A program made the translations under genes and the position numbers. Positions 51,901-61,218 of a stretch of DNA of 64,000 bases are shown here, piece after piece. Source of the DNA: Bog-532 sp963824545 (GTDB lineage Bacteria; Actinomycetota; Actinomycetes; Streptosporangiales; Streptosporangiaceae); NCBI GenBank assembly GCA_963824545.1, contig CAWGPP010000026.1:1-64000 (forward strand), in the 5' to 3' direction. Position 1 is the stretch's first letter, and each line of letters starts with the position of its first letter. The notes beneath the pieces were generated by a model, which was given only the letters and a program-made list of their open reading frames with translations, was not told the origin of the DNA and searched no databases.

Positions 51901-54900
51901 CGGACGTCCTCGCTCCCCCCGCCGGTACCGGTCGTGGCCGCGGGCGCGTGACGCCGGGCGGCGCCGAACACGCCGTAGACGCCGAACGCGCCGGAGGCGC
52001 CGAACACGCTGGGCGGGCGGAGCGGCGTCAGCGCCGCGGCCAGCGCGGCCAGCGCCAGGGCCTGCGCGGGCCAGCTGAACGCCCCGAAGCCGGGCTGCGT
52101 GCCGTGGGTCAGCCCGCTGACCGTCACCGCGCCCGCGCCGCACATCAAGGCGAACGCCAGCAACGGCACCCAGCGGGGCTGCCACCAGCCCACCAGTAGT
52201 ACGGCCGGGACCGCGAGCGCGGCCAGGCCGCCGGTCAGGGCCAGCACCACGGTGACGGCCACCACGGCCAGCCAGTAACCGATCAGGCCCAGCCGGGAGC
52301 CGAAGCGTGGCGACGCCGCCTCCGGAGCGGCCCCGGTGCCGGCTGCCGGCCGGCTGCGGCGGCGCCGGGCCGGCCAGGCCGCCGCCACGATGACCACGCC
52401 GACCGCGATCACGGAGCCGACCAGCGCCCGGCGGTATCCGGTGGCCGGCGTGAACGCCAGCACGACGGTTCCGCCGTGCCCGGCCGGCACGACGAAGGCC
52501 TGCTGCCAGCCGTCCAGCGTCACCGGCGCGAGCGGGTGCCCGTTCACGGTCGCGGTCCAGCCCGCGTTGGCGGCCTGGTGGACCTCGAGGTAGGACCGGG
52601 CCCCGGCGCCGATCGTGGCGGTCCGGTACTCGGTTCCCCACGAGCCGATCCGCAGGCTGCGGCCGGCCGTGACGCTGGCCGGCGCCCCCTGTGCCGCCTG
52701 AGCCGCCTGCGCGGCGGCCGGGGCCTTCAGGCTGAGAGCGGTAACGGTCAGCGGCAGGCCCGTTCCCGGTGACGTCAGCCGGTGCCTGCCCGCCTGCAGC
52801 GGCAGCACCGACCCGCGGGTGCACAGCTTCAGCGGCAGCGGCGTGAGGTTGGTCAGGTCACCGGCCGTGCCGGACACGGAGGTGGCGTAGGTGCGGCCGT
52901 CCACCGTCACCGGCGGCCCCTGCCCGCAGCCGAGCGTGAAGGGCGCCTGCGGGCTGGGCAGCCCGGTGCTCAGGCCGGCCAGCGCGGGGATGCTCAGGCC
53001 GGCCAGGCCGACCGGCAGCTGCTGGCTCTTGCCGACCAGCGGGTTGTACGCGGTGACGTGCATGACGTCCGGGAAGCTGATGGTCAGCTGATCGGTGATC
53101 AGCGGCGGGAAGGTCACGATGCCGGTCTGCGGGATGGGCAGATCGCGGCTGCCCTGCGGGCTGCTGATCTCCGCCTGGGTCGGCTGGGCCGCGATGCCGA
53201 CGGAGTACGGTGTCAGCTGGATGCTGCTGACGGTCCGCCGACCGGTCCACTGCAGGTGCAGGGTGGCGTCCGGGCTGCCCGCGATCCAGCCGGTCGCGGT
53301 GGCGCCCAGCAGGTTCTGCGGGCGCAGCGCGGGTACCGAGCCGAAGGTGGAGCTGGCCGCGATGGTCAGCTGCGGCGGCTTGCCGGAGCCCAGGTCGTCC
53401 AGCAGCGTGTTGAGCGCCGGCCCCGGTACCGGGACGACGCTCGCGGACAGCGTGTAGCGCTGGGCGGATGGCACGGCGAAGGTCCGGTTGAGCGCCGGCT
53501 CCAGTGGGACGCCGGGCAGGCCGCCGGTCGTGGCCGTGTCGCGCTCGAAGCTGAACGACGGGGCGGGGTCCGGCTGCTGGGAGGGCTGCAGGAAACGGGT
53601 GATGCGCACCCCGGGGATCAGCACGTCGCTGATGCCCGCCCCGGGGCCGCCGCGGATGCCGCCACGGGACGCGGCGATGGTGATCCGCAGCCAGCTGGTG
53701 CGGCCGGACGGGATGTTAAGGGGCTGGGCCGCCCCCGTTACCTGCGTGTCGGTGACGGCGCGCCCGGTGGCGGTGGTCACTGCCAGCTGGGTCGCCACCG
53801 GCCGCGGTACGTCGTCGAGCAGGCGGATCGCGACCGGCCCGGACAGGTTGAGCGGGTGGTCGAAGCTGACCTGGATCCACTGCCCGGCGGCCTGCGGGGT
53901 CGCTTCGGTCCAGGCACTGGACGGGTCGTCGTCGAAGGCGTTGACCGGGTCGGCCTGCGGGACCTCCCACAGCCAGGACCCCGCCGACGACGCGGTGACG
54001 CTGGCCGCGCCGCTGAGCACGGCAACCGTCTGACGGCCGCCCGTGCCGGCCGGCAGCAGCTGGCGGGGCGGCAGGCCCGCCGCCCCGAGCGGGTTGTCGG
54101 GCGGATTGGTCTCGGTCGCCGTGTACGTGGAGGAGGTGTTGTTGTTCGGCAGGCCGAACACGGTGTCGGCCCGGCGGAGCCCGTCGGTGACGTCCTGGCT
54201 GGCCGCGGGGGGGTCGGCGCTGGTGACCTGGCCGGCGATGACGGCGGGCCGGGTGCCCAGCAGGCCCTGCGCCTCCAGTTGCAGCAGCGCGGCGGGACCG
54301 CCGTCGACGAGCGTGGTCGAGGCCGCGGGCACGACGGCGGCCGGGCTGCCGGGCCGGTCCGCCGGATTGGCCGCCTGGAAGATCTCAACGGGCGGGTACG
54401 CGGGCGTGATCGCCTGCACCTGCAGGGCCGTTCCCTGGCCGGGCGGGCTGGCCGGGACCGGCGCGCCGAACGCCGCCACCCGGGTGAATCCCGATTCGCG
54501 CAGCGCATTGTGGACCAGCCCCGGCGGCGTGTAGCCGAGCTGGCCGGGATCCAGGTCGTTGCGGACCAGGACGTAACGGATCCCGGCCCGGGCCAGGTAC
54601 GCGGCCAGCCCGGGGGAGGCCGTCCCCGACTCGATCGCCTGCTCCGCCCCGGTCATCAGGTTGCTCTCGCCGCCCCCGGTGTAGGGCACCAGGTTGCCCT
54701 GTACCCACGGCGTGCTGGCCAGCGGTTCCATCGGTTCGTCGATTGGCTGGCCCCAGGTGTAGATGCCGTGCGCGTCGGCCGGCGCCACGAGCGTGGTTTC
54801 GGCCGGGTGGTGGGCGCCGAGCCAGCTGGCCGCCTGCCGCCAGTACGACGGGACCTGGGTGAACGAACCGGGCTGCAGCGCCTGCCCGTTGAGGTAGGGC

Positions 54901-56213
54901 AACGCCAGGCCGGCCAGCCCCGCCACGGCGGCCACGGCGCCGGCCACCCGGATCACCCGCCACCGCCAGACCGCGCGCGCCAGCACGTGCGCGATGCCCA
55001 GCGCCAGCACCACGGCGAGCACCGGCTCGATCTTGAACACGTTGCGCAGCGCCGACAGGGTGCCGTTCAGCAGGTCCTGGACCTCCTGGTGCAGTGGGCC
55101 CCCGAGCGGCCCGCTGTAGCCGGTCAGCGCCCACAGGGCGGCCACCGCGGCGGTCCCGCGCAGCCACAGTGTCTCCGGCAGGTCACGGCGGGCCAGCCCG
55201 GCCAGGCCGGCCGCGGCGGCGATGGCGGCGGCCGTCACCGCCCACGCCGAGCTCACGATGACCGATCCCGCGTCCAGCCACGGCAGCCCGAAGTTCAGGT
55301 AGGCGACCCAGTTGCCGCTGCCGCGCAGCGCGGCGGAGGCCGACATGGTCTGGGTGGTGTTCACCGACTGCTCGATATAGGGCAGGAAGTTGAAGCCGTA
55401 CTTGCCCTGGTAAAGCAGCGGCACCAGCCACCACGACGTGGCCAGCAGCACGGCCGGCGCCCACCAGGCGGCCAGCCGCCACCGGCGCCGGCCCGGCCGC
55501 GTCAGGATGTACATCCCCGGCAGCACCAGCGCGGCCAGGCTGGACGTGGCGTTCACGCCGCCCATGCACACCACGATCAGCGCCGAGCCGGCGGCGGCCC
55601 GCCGGGCCGAGCGGCCGCGGATCAGCGGCAGCACGGCCCACGGGGCCAGCACGCCCGGCAGCACGGCCGCGGATGTCGAGCCGACCAGGATGGTGAAGGT
55701 GGGCCATAGCGCGAACGCGGCCCCGGCCAGCAGCCGGGTCGCCCGCGATCCGATCCCGAGCGCCTCGGCCAGCCGGACCAGCCCGAGGAACGCCACCGTC
55801 ACCAGCAGCGACATCCAGAGCCGTTCGGCCACCCAGACCGGCACGTGCAGCGCGTGCGCGGTCAGATAGAACAAGCCCATCGGGAAGGCGTAGCCGATGT
55901 ACTGGTCCTGCAGGCTGCCCAGCCACTCCAGCGGATTCCACAGGTGCCACAGCCGCTCGTAGAAGCCGACCGGGTCGATGTTGACCCCGAGCTTGGTGTC
56001 GAAGGTCATCTGCCCCGGGTCCTGGACTCCCACGGCGGCCAGGGTCAGGCCCCAGACCAGCGCGGCCCACTGACGGCCGGCCCGCTGCGTGGTGTCGGCC
56101 CAGCCGTTCCGCAGCCAGGGCGGCAGCCACGGGGGAGGCCGCCACCCGCCGCCGTCTGCCGGGCCCGGCGCGGGCCGGGTGATCTCGTCGGCGGGGAGCT
56201 GTACGGCCGTCAC
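51897..56213 (-). CDS. AftD-like arabinofuranosyltransferase (DUF3367)
   Basis: 1438 aa, a GT-C membrane glycosyltransferase. N-terminal ~430 residues hold about 11 membrane segments (LWMSLLVTVAFLGLVRLAEA, LWPTFTILVGSTSAAVLPGV); the large extracytoplasmic middle contains a discoidin-type carbohydrate-binding module around PSSAWTEATPQAAGQWIQVS near residue 770; four membrane segments close the C-terminus. This is the layout of mycobacterial AftD, which adds alpha-1,3 branches to arabinan using decaprenyl-phosphoryl-arabinose. The true sugar here is inferred. GTG 56213 overlaps the upstream methyltransferase stop (GTGA). Confidence 0.88.
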   Translation of the reverse strand: MTAVQLPADEITRPAPGPADGGGWRPPPWLPPWLRNGWADTTQRAGRQWAALVWGLTLAAVGVQDPGQMTFDTKLGVNIDPVGFYERLWHLWNPLEWLGSLQDQYIGYAFPMGLFYLTAHALHVPVWVAERLWMSLLVTVAFLGLVRLAEALGIGSRATRLLAGAAFALWPTFTILVGSTSAAVLPGVLAPWAVLPLIRGRSARRAAAGSALIVVCMGGVNATSSLAALVLPGMYILTRPGRRRWRLAAWWAPAVLLATSWWLVPLLYQGKYGFNFLPYIEQSVNTTQTMSASAALRGSGNWVAYLNFGLPWLDAGSVIVSSAWAVTAAAIAAAAGLAGLARRDLPETLWLRGTAAVAALWALTGYSGPLGGPLHQEVQDLLNGTLSALRNVFKIEPVLAVVLALGIAHVLARAVWRWRVIRVAGAVAAVAGLAGLALPYLNGQALQPGSFTQVPSYWRQAASWLGAHHPAETTLVAPADAHGIYTWGQPIDEPMEPLASTPWVQGNLVPYTGGGESNLMTGAEQAIESGTASPGLAAYLARAGIRYVLVRNDLDPGQLGYTPPGLVHNALRESGFTRVAAFGAPVPASPPGQGTALQVQAITPAYPPVEIFQAANPADRPGSPAAVVPAASTTLVDGGPAALLQLEAQGLLGTRPAVIAGQVTSADPPAASQDVTDGLRRADTVFGLPNNNTSSTYTATETNPPDNPLGAAGLPPRQLLPAGTGGRQTVAVLSGAASVTASSAGSWLWEVPQADPVNAFDDDPSSAWTEATPQAAGQWIQVSFDHPLNLSGPVAIRLLDDVPRPVATQLAVTTATGRAVTDTQVTGAAQPLNIPSGRTSWLRITIAASRGGIRGGPGAGISDVLIPGVRITRFLQPSQQPDPAPSFSFERDTATTGGLPGVPLEPALNRTFAVPSAQRYTLSASVVPVPGPALNTLLDDLGSGKPPQLTIAASSTFGSVPALRPQNLLGATATGWIAGSPDATLHLQWTGRRTVSSIQLTPYSVGIAAQPTQAEISSPQGSRDLPIPQTGIVTFPPLITDQLTISFPDVMHVTAYNPLVGKSQQLPVGLAGLSIPALAGLSTGLPSPQAPFTLGCGQGPPVTVDGRTYATSVSGTAGDLTNLTPLPLKLCTRGSVLPLQAGRHRLTSPGTGLPLTVTALSLKAPAAAQAAQAAQGAPASVTAGRSLRIGSWGTEYRTATIGAGARSYLEVHQAANAGWTATVNGHPLAPVTLDGWQQAFVVPAGHGGTVVLAFTPATGYRRALVGSVIAVGVVIVAAAWPARRRRSRPAAGTGAAPEAASPRFGSRLGLIGYWLAVVAVTVVLALTGGLAALAVPAVLLVGWWQPRWVPLLAFALMCGAGAVTVSGLTHGTQPGFGAFSWPAQALALAALAAALTPLRPPSVFGASGAFGVYGVFGAARRHAPAATTGTGGGSEDVR

Positions 56214-56974
56214 GCCTGCCGCCGCAGGATCACCAGCAGATTCCAGGTCAGCAGCTCACGCAGGCCGGGGAGCAGCAGGATGAACCGGCACCAGCGCGGG
56301 TAGTACCGGGGCCGCGCCTCGGCCACGGTGACGTCGGCCCGGCGGCGGACGAGGGCCAGGATCGGGCCGGCGCCCACCGGGAACATGCTCTGCCCGTACA
56401 GGTTTTTCGGGTCCTTGCCGTGCCGCCGCGCGTACCGGCGGGCCGCGTAGTGCCCGCCCAGGTAGTGGAACGGGGACGTCTCGTGCCCGCCCCACGGCGA
56501 CAGCCAGATCGTGTAGGACAGGTAGACCAGGCCGCCGGGCCGGGTGACCCTGATCATCTCGTCGATGAAGCCGGCCGGGTCCTTCACGTGCTCCAGCACG
56601 TTGGACGAGAAGCACACATCCACGCTGGCGTCGGCCAGCGGCAGCCAGTACCCGTCACCGATGACGCTGGCCCGGCTCGGCGTCCCGTTGCTGCACAGTT
56701 CCCCGGCATCCGGCTCGATGAGCACGCACTGCGCCCCCCGCTCACGGAATGTGGCGCTGAAGTAGCCCGCGCCGCCGCCGATATCCGCCACCCGGCACCC
56801 ATCCAGCCCGATGTGCCGCTCGAGCAGGGCTACCGAGTCCCTGGCCAGCAGCCCGTAGAAACGGTCCGGGTCCGACTGCTCAGCCAGGAACGCCTTCAGC
56901 AGGCGGTACGCGCCGACGGGGCGCAGGGCTGGCTGAGTGACGGAGGCAGTGGACGGGGGCGCATCGGCAGGCAT
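56210..56974 (-). CDS. SAM-dependent methyltransferase next to the arabinosyltransferase
   Basis: 254 aa. Motif I VADIGGGAGYFSATF near residue 63, LIEPDAGE near 84, SVDVCFSSNVLEHVKDPAGF near 120 and IRVTRPGGLVYLSY near 142. C-terminal hydrophobic helix suggests membrane association. ATG 56974 has GGAGG 6 bases upstream; the frame is open to 57247 but that includes the promoter region. First gene of an overlapping set methyltransferase, AftD-like, WS/DGAT-like, so it may methylate an envelope glycan or lipid-linked sugar. Confidence 0.88.
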   Translation of the reverse strand: MPADAPPSTASVTQPALRPVGAYRLLKAFLAEQSDPDRFYGLLARDSVALLERHIGLDGCRVADIGGGAGYFSATFRERGAQCVLIEPDAGELCSNGTPSRASVIGDGYWLPLADASVDVCFSSNVLEHVKDPAGFIDEMIRVTRPGGLVYLSYTIWLSPWGGHETSPFHYLGGHYAARRYARRHGKDPKNLYGQSMFPVGAGPILALVRRRADVTVAEARPRYYPRWCRFILLLPGLRELLTWNLLVILRRQA

Positions 56975-57236
56975 GCCGGTCCTCCTTGACAGGCTTCCGA
57001 ACGGCCAGGGGCGCGCTGAGCACCCGGGTCGGCCCGGGCGTCGCCCCGCCGGTTCAGCGGGAGGGCCCGGCTGACGGACAGGTGCGCCGCGTGGGTGACG
57101 GCCCATTGTTGTTACTGGACGGTAAGTCCACGGTTGATGGTTCGTCAATAAAAACCGGATAACAACATCCCTTACGTCTCCGCTGCGCCGGGCCGACCCA
57201 GTATGTCCGGGGCGCCTGCCTGATTTCCCCGGCTTA

Positions 57237-57266
57237 TTGACAGTCAATCAATCCAGTGCGCATAAT
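57237..57266 (+). promoter_or_regulatory. Promoter of the GT4 gene
   Basis: TTGACA (57237-57242), 18-base spacer, CATAAT (57261-57266): a near-consensus vegetative promoter 47 bp before the start. A weaker one (TTGACG, 18, TACCGT) faces the other way around 57160-57115 for the methyltransferase operon. The 338-bp gap has no gene. Confidence 0.65.
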
Positions 57267-57312
57267 TTCGGCGCTGACCTACTGGCCGGTAGCACCGAGT
57301 AGGAGATCAGGC

Positions 57313-58458
57313 ATGGAGATCGACCGGACTCTCCTCCCGCTCGCCTCGCGTCCGCCCGGCGGGCAGGCCGTCCACGGGCGGAGCCGACGGGTGGTGATCG
57401 TGGCCTGGCGTGACATCGCCAGCCCGCAGGCGGGTGGCTCTGAGCTGCTGGTGGATCAGCTCGCGGCCGGGCTGACCGCCCGCGGCGACCGGGTGACGCT
57501 GCTGTGCGGCGGCCCGGCCTCGGCGCACGATTACGAGGTCATCCGCAGCGGTGGCTGCTACACGCAGTTCATGCGGGCCCCGTTCGCCTACGCGCGCCGG
57601 CTGCGCGATTGCGACGTGCTGGTGGAGGTGTGCAATGGCATGCCGTTCCTGGCGCCGCTATGGTCGCGCAAGCCGACCGTGTGCATGGTCAACCACGTGC
57701 ACAGCGACCTATGGCCGCTGCGATTCCGCCCGCCGGTCTCGACGTTCGGCCGGTTCATGGAACAGCAGGCCATGCCCTGGGCCCACCGGCGCAACCTGGT
57801 GCTGACCGTCTCCACCTCGACCGCCCTGGAACTGGAGTCCCTGGGGGTGCAGCGGGAGCGGATCCGGATGCTCAACAACGGCGTCGCGCCGGCCGGCGGC
57901 CCGGTCCCGCGGTCCCCCGAGCCGCTGTTCCTGGCGCTCGGCCGGCTGGCCGAGTACAAGCGCATCGACCTACTGCTCCGCCTGTGGGACCGAGTGCACC
58001 CGGTGATCGGCGGGCGCCTGATCATCGCGGGTGACGGGCCGGAGCGCAGCTACCTCGAGTCGCTGGCCGGTCCCGGGGTCACGTTCACCGGCCGGGTCAG
58101 CGAGGCCGAGAAACACCGCCTGCTGGGCTCGGCGTGGCTGCTGGTACACCCCGCGCTGATCGAGGGCTGGGGCATCGTGGTCGCCGAAGCGGCCGTCCGC
58201 GGCACGCCGACGGTCGGCTTCGACGTGCCGGGCCTGCGCGATTCGGTCGTGCACGACCGCACCGGCCTGCTCGCCCGCACCGAGGCGGGATTCGCCTCCG
58301 CCTGGGCCGCCCTCGCCCTGGACCACGGGCGGCGCGTGGCGATGGGGCAGGCCGCGAGACGGCGGGCCGCCCAGCTGAGGTGGTCGACTGCGGTCCAGCA
58401 CTTCTCCGCCGTGATCGACGAGGCTATCGGCCGTGAGGCCGGCGCGCTGACCAGGTAA
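57313..58458 (+). CDS. GT4-family glycosyltransferase
   Basis: 381 aa, GT-B fold. N-terminal VVIVAWRDIASPQAGGSELL near residue 25 gives the acceptor-side Gly-rich loop; C-terminal domain has FLALGRLAEYKRIDLLLRLW near 215, IAGDGPERSYLESL near 243 and the donor-site E-x7-E in HPALIEGWGIVVAEAAVRGT near 285. Retaining sugar transfer from a nucleotide sugar. ATG 57313 has AGGAG just upstream; 57256 is too far. Divergent from the methyltransferase-AftD set and followed by another methyltransferase, suggesting a shared glycan product. Confidence 0.92.
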   Translation: MEIDRTLLPLASRPPGGQAVHGRSRRVVIVAWRDIASPQAGGSELLVDQLAAGLTARGDRVTLLCGGPASAHDYEVIRSGGCYTQFMRAPFAYARRLRDCDVLVEVCNGMPFLAPLWSRKPTVCMVNHVHSDLWPLRFRPPVSTFGRFMEQQAMPWAHRRNLVLTVSTSTALELESLGVQRERIRMLNNGVAPAGGPVPRSPEPLFLALGRLAEYKRIDLLLRLWDRVHPVIGGRLIIAGDGPERSYLESLAGPGVTFTGRVSEAEKHRLLGSAWLLVHPALIEGWGIVVAEAAVRGTPTVGFDVPGLRDSVVHDRTGLLARTEAGFASAWAALALDHGRRVAMGQAARRRAAQLRWSTAVQHFSAVIDEAIGREAGALTR

Positions 58459-58475
58459 ACCCCAAGGTGGCCACG

Positions 58476-59222
58476 ATGACAGCAGCACGTCCCGTTCCGG
58501 AGCCGGCCGTCGCCAGCCCGCTGCGTGCCTTCTACGAGCATGCCGGGACCACGGTCAGTTCCGGGCCCGACCGCGCGCAACGGCAGGCCAGGATGCTGGC
58601 GGCCGTCCTGGCCAGGCGAAGCGGGCCGCAGCGGATCGTGGACGTCGGCTGCGGGGAGGGCAGCGCCACCCATGTGATCAAGCGGCTGGATCCGCGCAAC
58701 ACCGTGATCGGCATCGACTGGTCGGCGATGGCCCTGGCCCGCGCGCGCGCCCAGGGCGTCCTGGTGATCCAGGGCGGCATTGACGCGCACGGCCTCCCGC
58801 TGGCCGACGGCTGCGCCGACGTCGTGATCATGAGCGAGCTGATCGAGCATCTGGTGGACACCGACGCGGCCGCCGAGGAGGTGCGCCGGATCCTGCGCCC
58901 CGGCGGGACCCTGCTGCTGTCCACGCCGAACCTGGCCGCGTGGTTCAACCGGGGGCTGATCGGCCTGGGCATCCAGCCGGTGTTCTCCGAGGTGAGCATG
59001 CGCGGCATTTACGGTCGGCCCGGCCGTGAGGTCGTGGGCCACCTGCGCCTGTTCACCCGGCGGGCCCTGGTCGAGTTCCTCACCGCCCGCGGCTTCGCCT
59101 GCGAGCGGGTCTGCGGCGCCCCCTACCATGACGTGCCGCGGCCGCTGCGGCCCCTGGACCGGGCGCTGTGCCGGTGGCCGTCGGCGGCCAGCATCCTGCT
59201 CGTCCAGGCCCGGCGCTGCTGA
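58476..59222 (+). CDS. Class I SAM-dependent methyltransferase
   Basis: 248 aa. Motif I IVDVGCGEGSATHVI near residue 54, VIGIDWSAMALARARAQGV near 75, LADGCADVVIMSELIEHLVD near 110 and VRRILRPGGTLLLSTPNLAA near 140, the layout of sugar/lipid O-methyltransferases with a variable C-terminal lid (HLRLFTRRALVEFLTARGF). AAGG lies 11 bases before ATG 58476; GTG 58467 would add three residues. It follows the GT4 gene by 17 bp, so the two are co-transcribed. Confidence 0.9.
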   Translation: MTAARPVPEPAVASPLRAFYEHAGTTVSSGPDRAQRQARMLAAVLARRSGPQRIVDVGCGEGSATHVIKRLDPRNTVIGIDWSAMALARARAQGVLVIQGGIDAHGLPLADGCADVVIMSELIEHLVDTDAAAEEVRRILRPGGTLLLSTPNLAAWFNRGLIGLGIQPVFSEVSMRGIYGRPGREVVGHLRLFTRRALVEFLTARGFACERVCGAPYHDVPRPLRPLDRALCRWPSAASILLVQARRC

Positions 59223-59296
59223 TGACCGGCCCGTTCCGCTGCTCTGCGGGGCAGGGGGACCTAACACTTTCGGCCGAGGCGGTCTACCGTGACACT

Positions 59297-59980
59297 GTGG
59301 GGGGAACGGACGCTCAACAACGTATTCAGCCTGCCGAGCCCGGCGGCCCGGTGCCGGTCGCGCGGGCCCGCCGCCGGCTGACACCGGACGAACGGCGCCA
59401 GGCACTGATCGACGCGGCTCTGAACCTGTTTAACACCCGGCCGTACAACGACGTCTCGGTCGATGACATCGCGGCCGACGCGGGGGTGTCGCGGCCGCTG
59501 GTCTATCACTACTACGGCGGGAAGGCCGGGGTCTTCATCGCCGCGCTGCGGCAGGCCGGCGACGACGTGGCCGAATCTCTCTGCACCGCGGCGCTCGCCG
59601 ACCCGGACAACTGGCTGACCGCGGGCCTGGGGGCGTTCCTGGACCGCATCCAGGCCAGCCCCATCGGCTTCACCGCGCTGCTCGGGCGAGGGTCGCTGCC
59701 CGGCGGGGAAGACCGCCAGGTCCTCGACGAGATCCGCGACCAGGTGCTGTCGCTCATCCTGCTGCGCCTCAACCCGCCCAGCGACTCGGCGGTGCTGCAT
59801 TCGGTCCTGCGCGGCTGGATCGGCATGGTGGAGACGATGGGCCGCGAATGGCTGCGCCGGGGTGAGCCGACCCGGGAAGAACTGGAACGGCTGCTGCCCG
59901 AGTTGCTGCGCGCCGTCCTCGGCGCCGCAGCCTGGCACGATACGGCGGTCGCGGCGGTGCTGCCCAGCCTGTCCCGCTGA
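59297..59980 (+). CDS. TetR-family regulator
   Basis: 227 aa. DNA-binding domain: ERRQALIDAALNLFNTRPYN, VDDIAADAGVSRPLVYHYYG, near residues 26-72. The C-terminal helical part has no recognised ligand. GTG 59297 is preferred because TACCGT lies 7 bases before it, the spacing of leaderless actinobacterial transcripts; an ATG at 59222 overlapping the methyltransferase stop is the alternative. Could control the GT4-methyltransferase pair; no operator identified. Confidence 0.88.
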   Translation: MGGTDAQQRIQPAEPGGPVPVARARRRLTPDERRQALIDAALNLFNTRPYNDVSVDDIAADAGVSRPLVYHYYGGKAGVFIAALRQAGDDVAESLCTAALADPDNWLTAGLGAFLDRIQASPIGFTALLGRGSLPGGEDRQVLDEIRDQVLSLILLRLNPPSDSAVLHSVLRGWIGMVETMGREWLRRGEPTREELERLLPELLRAVLGAAAWHDTAVAAVLPSLSR

Positions 59981-59983
59981 GCC

Positions 59984-60030
59984 ACCGGACGCGCCCACCG
60001 GACGCGCCCACGGACGCGCCCACCGGATGC
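59984..60030. repeat. 13-bp tandem repeat, about 3.5 copies
   Basis: CGCGCCCACCGGA repeated with small changes just after the TetR stop. Not coding. Confidence 0.7.
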
Positions 60031-60136
60031 GCACCGGGCGCTTTCGCCGAACATGCCCCGGTTCCTTGACATCCGGCCCTCAGCCGGGCATATGCTACTG
60101 CGCAGTAACCTGGGTCACAGGAAGGACGCAGGCACG

Positions 60137-60265
60137 GTGCAGATCATCATAGCTATGGTCCTCGGCATCGTCATCGCCGTCGCCGGCGCGGCGGTGCTGG
60201 TTCACGACGCCACCTCGATCCCGAAGACATCCGCCGGCCAGCTCTACAGCTACGGATCAACCTGA
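60137..60265 (+). CDS. Small single-span membrane peptide
   Basis: 42 aa: VQIIIAMVLGIVIAVAGAAV then LVHDATSIPKTSAGQLYSYGST. One membrane helix and a short hydrophilic tail. GTG 60137 with AGGAAGGA 10 bases upstream. Unknown family; coding bias and ribosome site support it. Confidence 0.6.
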   Translation: MQIIIAMVLGIVIAVAGAAVLVHDATSIPKTSAGQLYSYGST

Positions 60266-60279
60266 TCGCCGCGGGTCCG

Positions 60280-60385
60280 GCCGATGTGGGCAGCGCCCAG
60301 GGCGAGCCGATGTGGGCAGCGCCCGGGGCGAGCCGATGTGGGCAGCGCCCGGGGCGAATAGCCCTGAGGACGCTGCCCACATGGC
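60280..60385. repeat. Three 26-bp direct repeats plus inverted copy
   Basis: Units at 60280, 60306 and 60332 each begin GCCGATGTGGGCAGCG and end GGGCGA; units 2 and 3 are identical, unit 1 differs at one base. CGCTGCCCACATGGC at 60371-60385 is the inverted form, so the last copy can form a hairpin between two convergent genes. A single 16-bp copy recurs at 8274. Confidence 0.85.
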
Positions 60386-60403
60386 GTTAAGCCGGGGGAG
60401 GGG

Positions 60404-61033
60404 TTAGTCGTTTTCGACGACGAAGTCCCATTTGGCGACGATGTCGTGGCCGTTAGGGGCCCAGCGCATCAGGCCCTCGCCGACTGCCTCGACGGCCCGC
60501 AGCTCGAAGCTGGCCTTCTGGCCCGGGCGCAGCACCGCCGGCGGCTTCGGCTGGCCCGGCACGAGGGCCGGCCGGTAGACGTGGTTGTCCACGTCGATGC
60601 TGGTGAAATCCCCCATTGAGATGGGCACCGGGCCGGTCGCCGCCGACATGGTGACCACCCACGTGCAGGTCGTCGCGGTGGCCTGGAACGGCAGCCCCTC
60701 ACCGGGTACCTCTGGGCCGGTCACCGTCACCAGGACCGACCACTGCGGCGTCTTCACCTGCACCCCGTCGCCCTGGTTGGTCAGGGCGGGCCGCTGGGCG
60801 GTGCCGGTGAGCACGGTGTCGCTGTGGTAGTTCAGCGTGTTCTTCGGCAGGAACGTGGGGTAGCCCCCGTCGTGCGCCGGGGCGGCGGCCGGTGTGGCCG
60901 CGGTCCCGCAGCCGGCCAGCACCCCCAGCGTCAGGGCGAGCAGGACCAGCAGGCGGATGAGCCGCCCGGCCCGGGCCTCCGCCGTAATGACGGAAACCCG
61001 GGCCGGCGCGGTCCTGACAGGCGACGGAATCAT
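60404..61033 (-). CDS. Secreted lipoprotein
   Basis: 209 aa. Signal peptide (LIRLLVLLALTLGVLAG) and lipobox L-A-G-C, cysteine about residue 43; mature domain is beta-rich (TVLTGTAQRPALTNQGDGVQ, VLVTVTGPEVPGEG, FELRAVEAVGEG). Not assigned to a family. ATG overlaps the stop of the small membrane gene (ATGA), the last of three coupled genes behind the phosphoesterase, so it may act with it at the outer face of the membrane. Confidence 0.75.
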   Translation of the reverse strand: MIPSPVRTAPARVSVITAEARAGRLIRLLVLLALTLGVLAGCGTAATPAAAPAHDGGYPTFLPKNTLNYHSDTVLTGTAQRPALTNQGDGVQVKTPQWSVLVTVTGPEVPGEGLPFQATATTCTWVVTMSAATGPVPISMGDFTSIDVDNHVYRPALVPGQPKPPAVLRPGQKASFELRAVEAVGEGLMRWAPNGHDIVAKWDFVVEND

Positions 61034-61218
61034 GCCCGCCCGGGCCGTGTCCCCGGCAGTGCCCCCGGCAGGGCCCCCGGCTGGGCCCCGCGCCGGCGGC
61101 GCAGGTACCAGACGCCGCCGGCGGTCGCGATCAGGGCCAGCGGCGTGCCCACCGCGAGCGACGTCCCGATCCAGGACGAGCCCGAGCCGGTCCCGTTCGG
61201 GAAGGTCAACGCGGTCAA
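61030..61218 (-). CDS. Small membrane protein
   Basis: 62 aa. MTALTFPNGTGSGSSWIGTS, a membrane helix (LAVGTPLALIATAGGVWYL) and an R-R-R-R stop-transfer followed by a Pro/Gly tail, so the N-terminus is outside. Overlaps genes on both sides by 4 bp. Could anchor or fold the secreted phosphoesterase; no family recognised. Confidence 0.65.
   Translation of the reverse strand: MTALTFPNGTGSGSSWIGTSLAVGTPLALIATAGGVWYLRRRRGAQPGALPGALPGTRPGRA

Noticed and set aside
52782..55709. 975-codon open frame antisense to the AftD-like gene
   Set aside because: Arg/Gly/Gln-rich shadow; the minus-strand gene has membrane segments and family layout.
60280..60385. Possible CRISPR array
   Set aside because: The repeats are directly adjacent, with no unique spacers and no cas genes.
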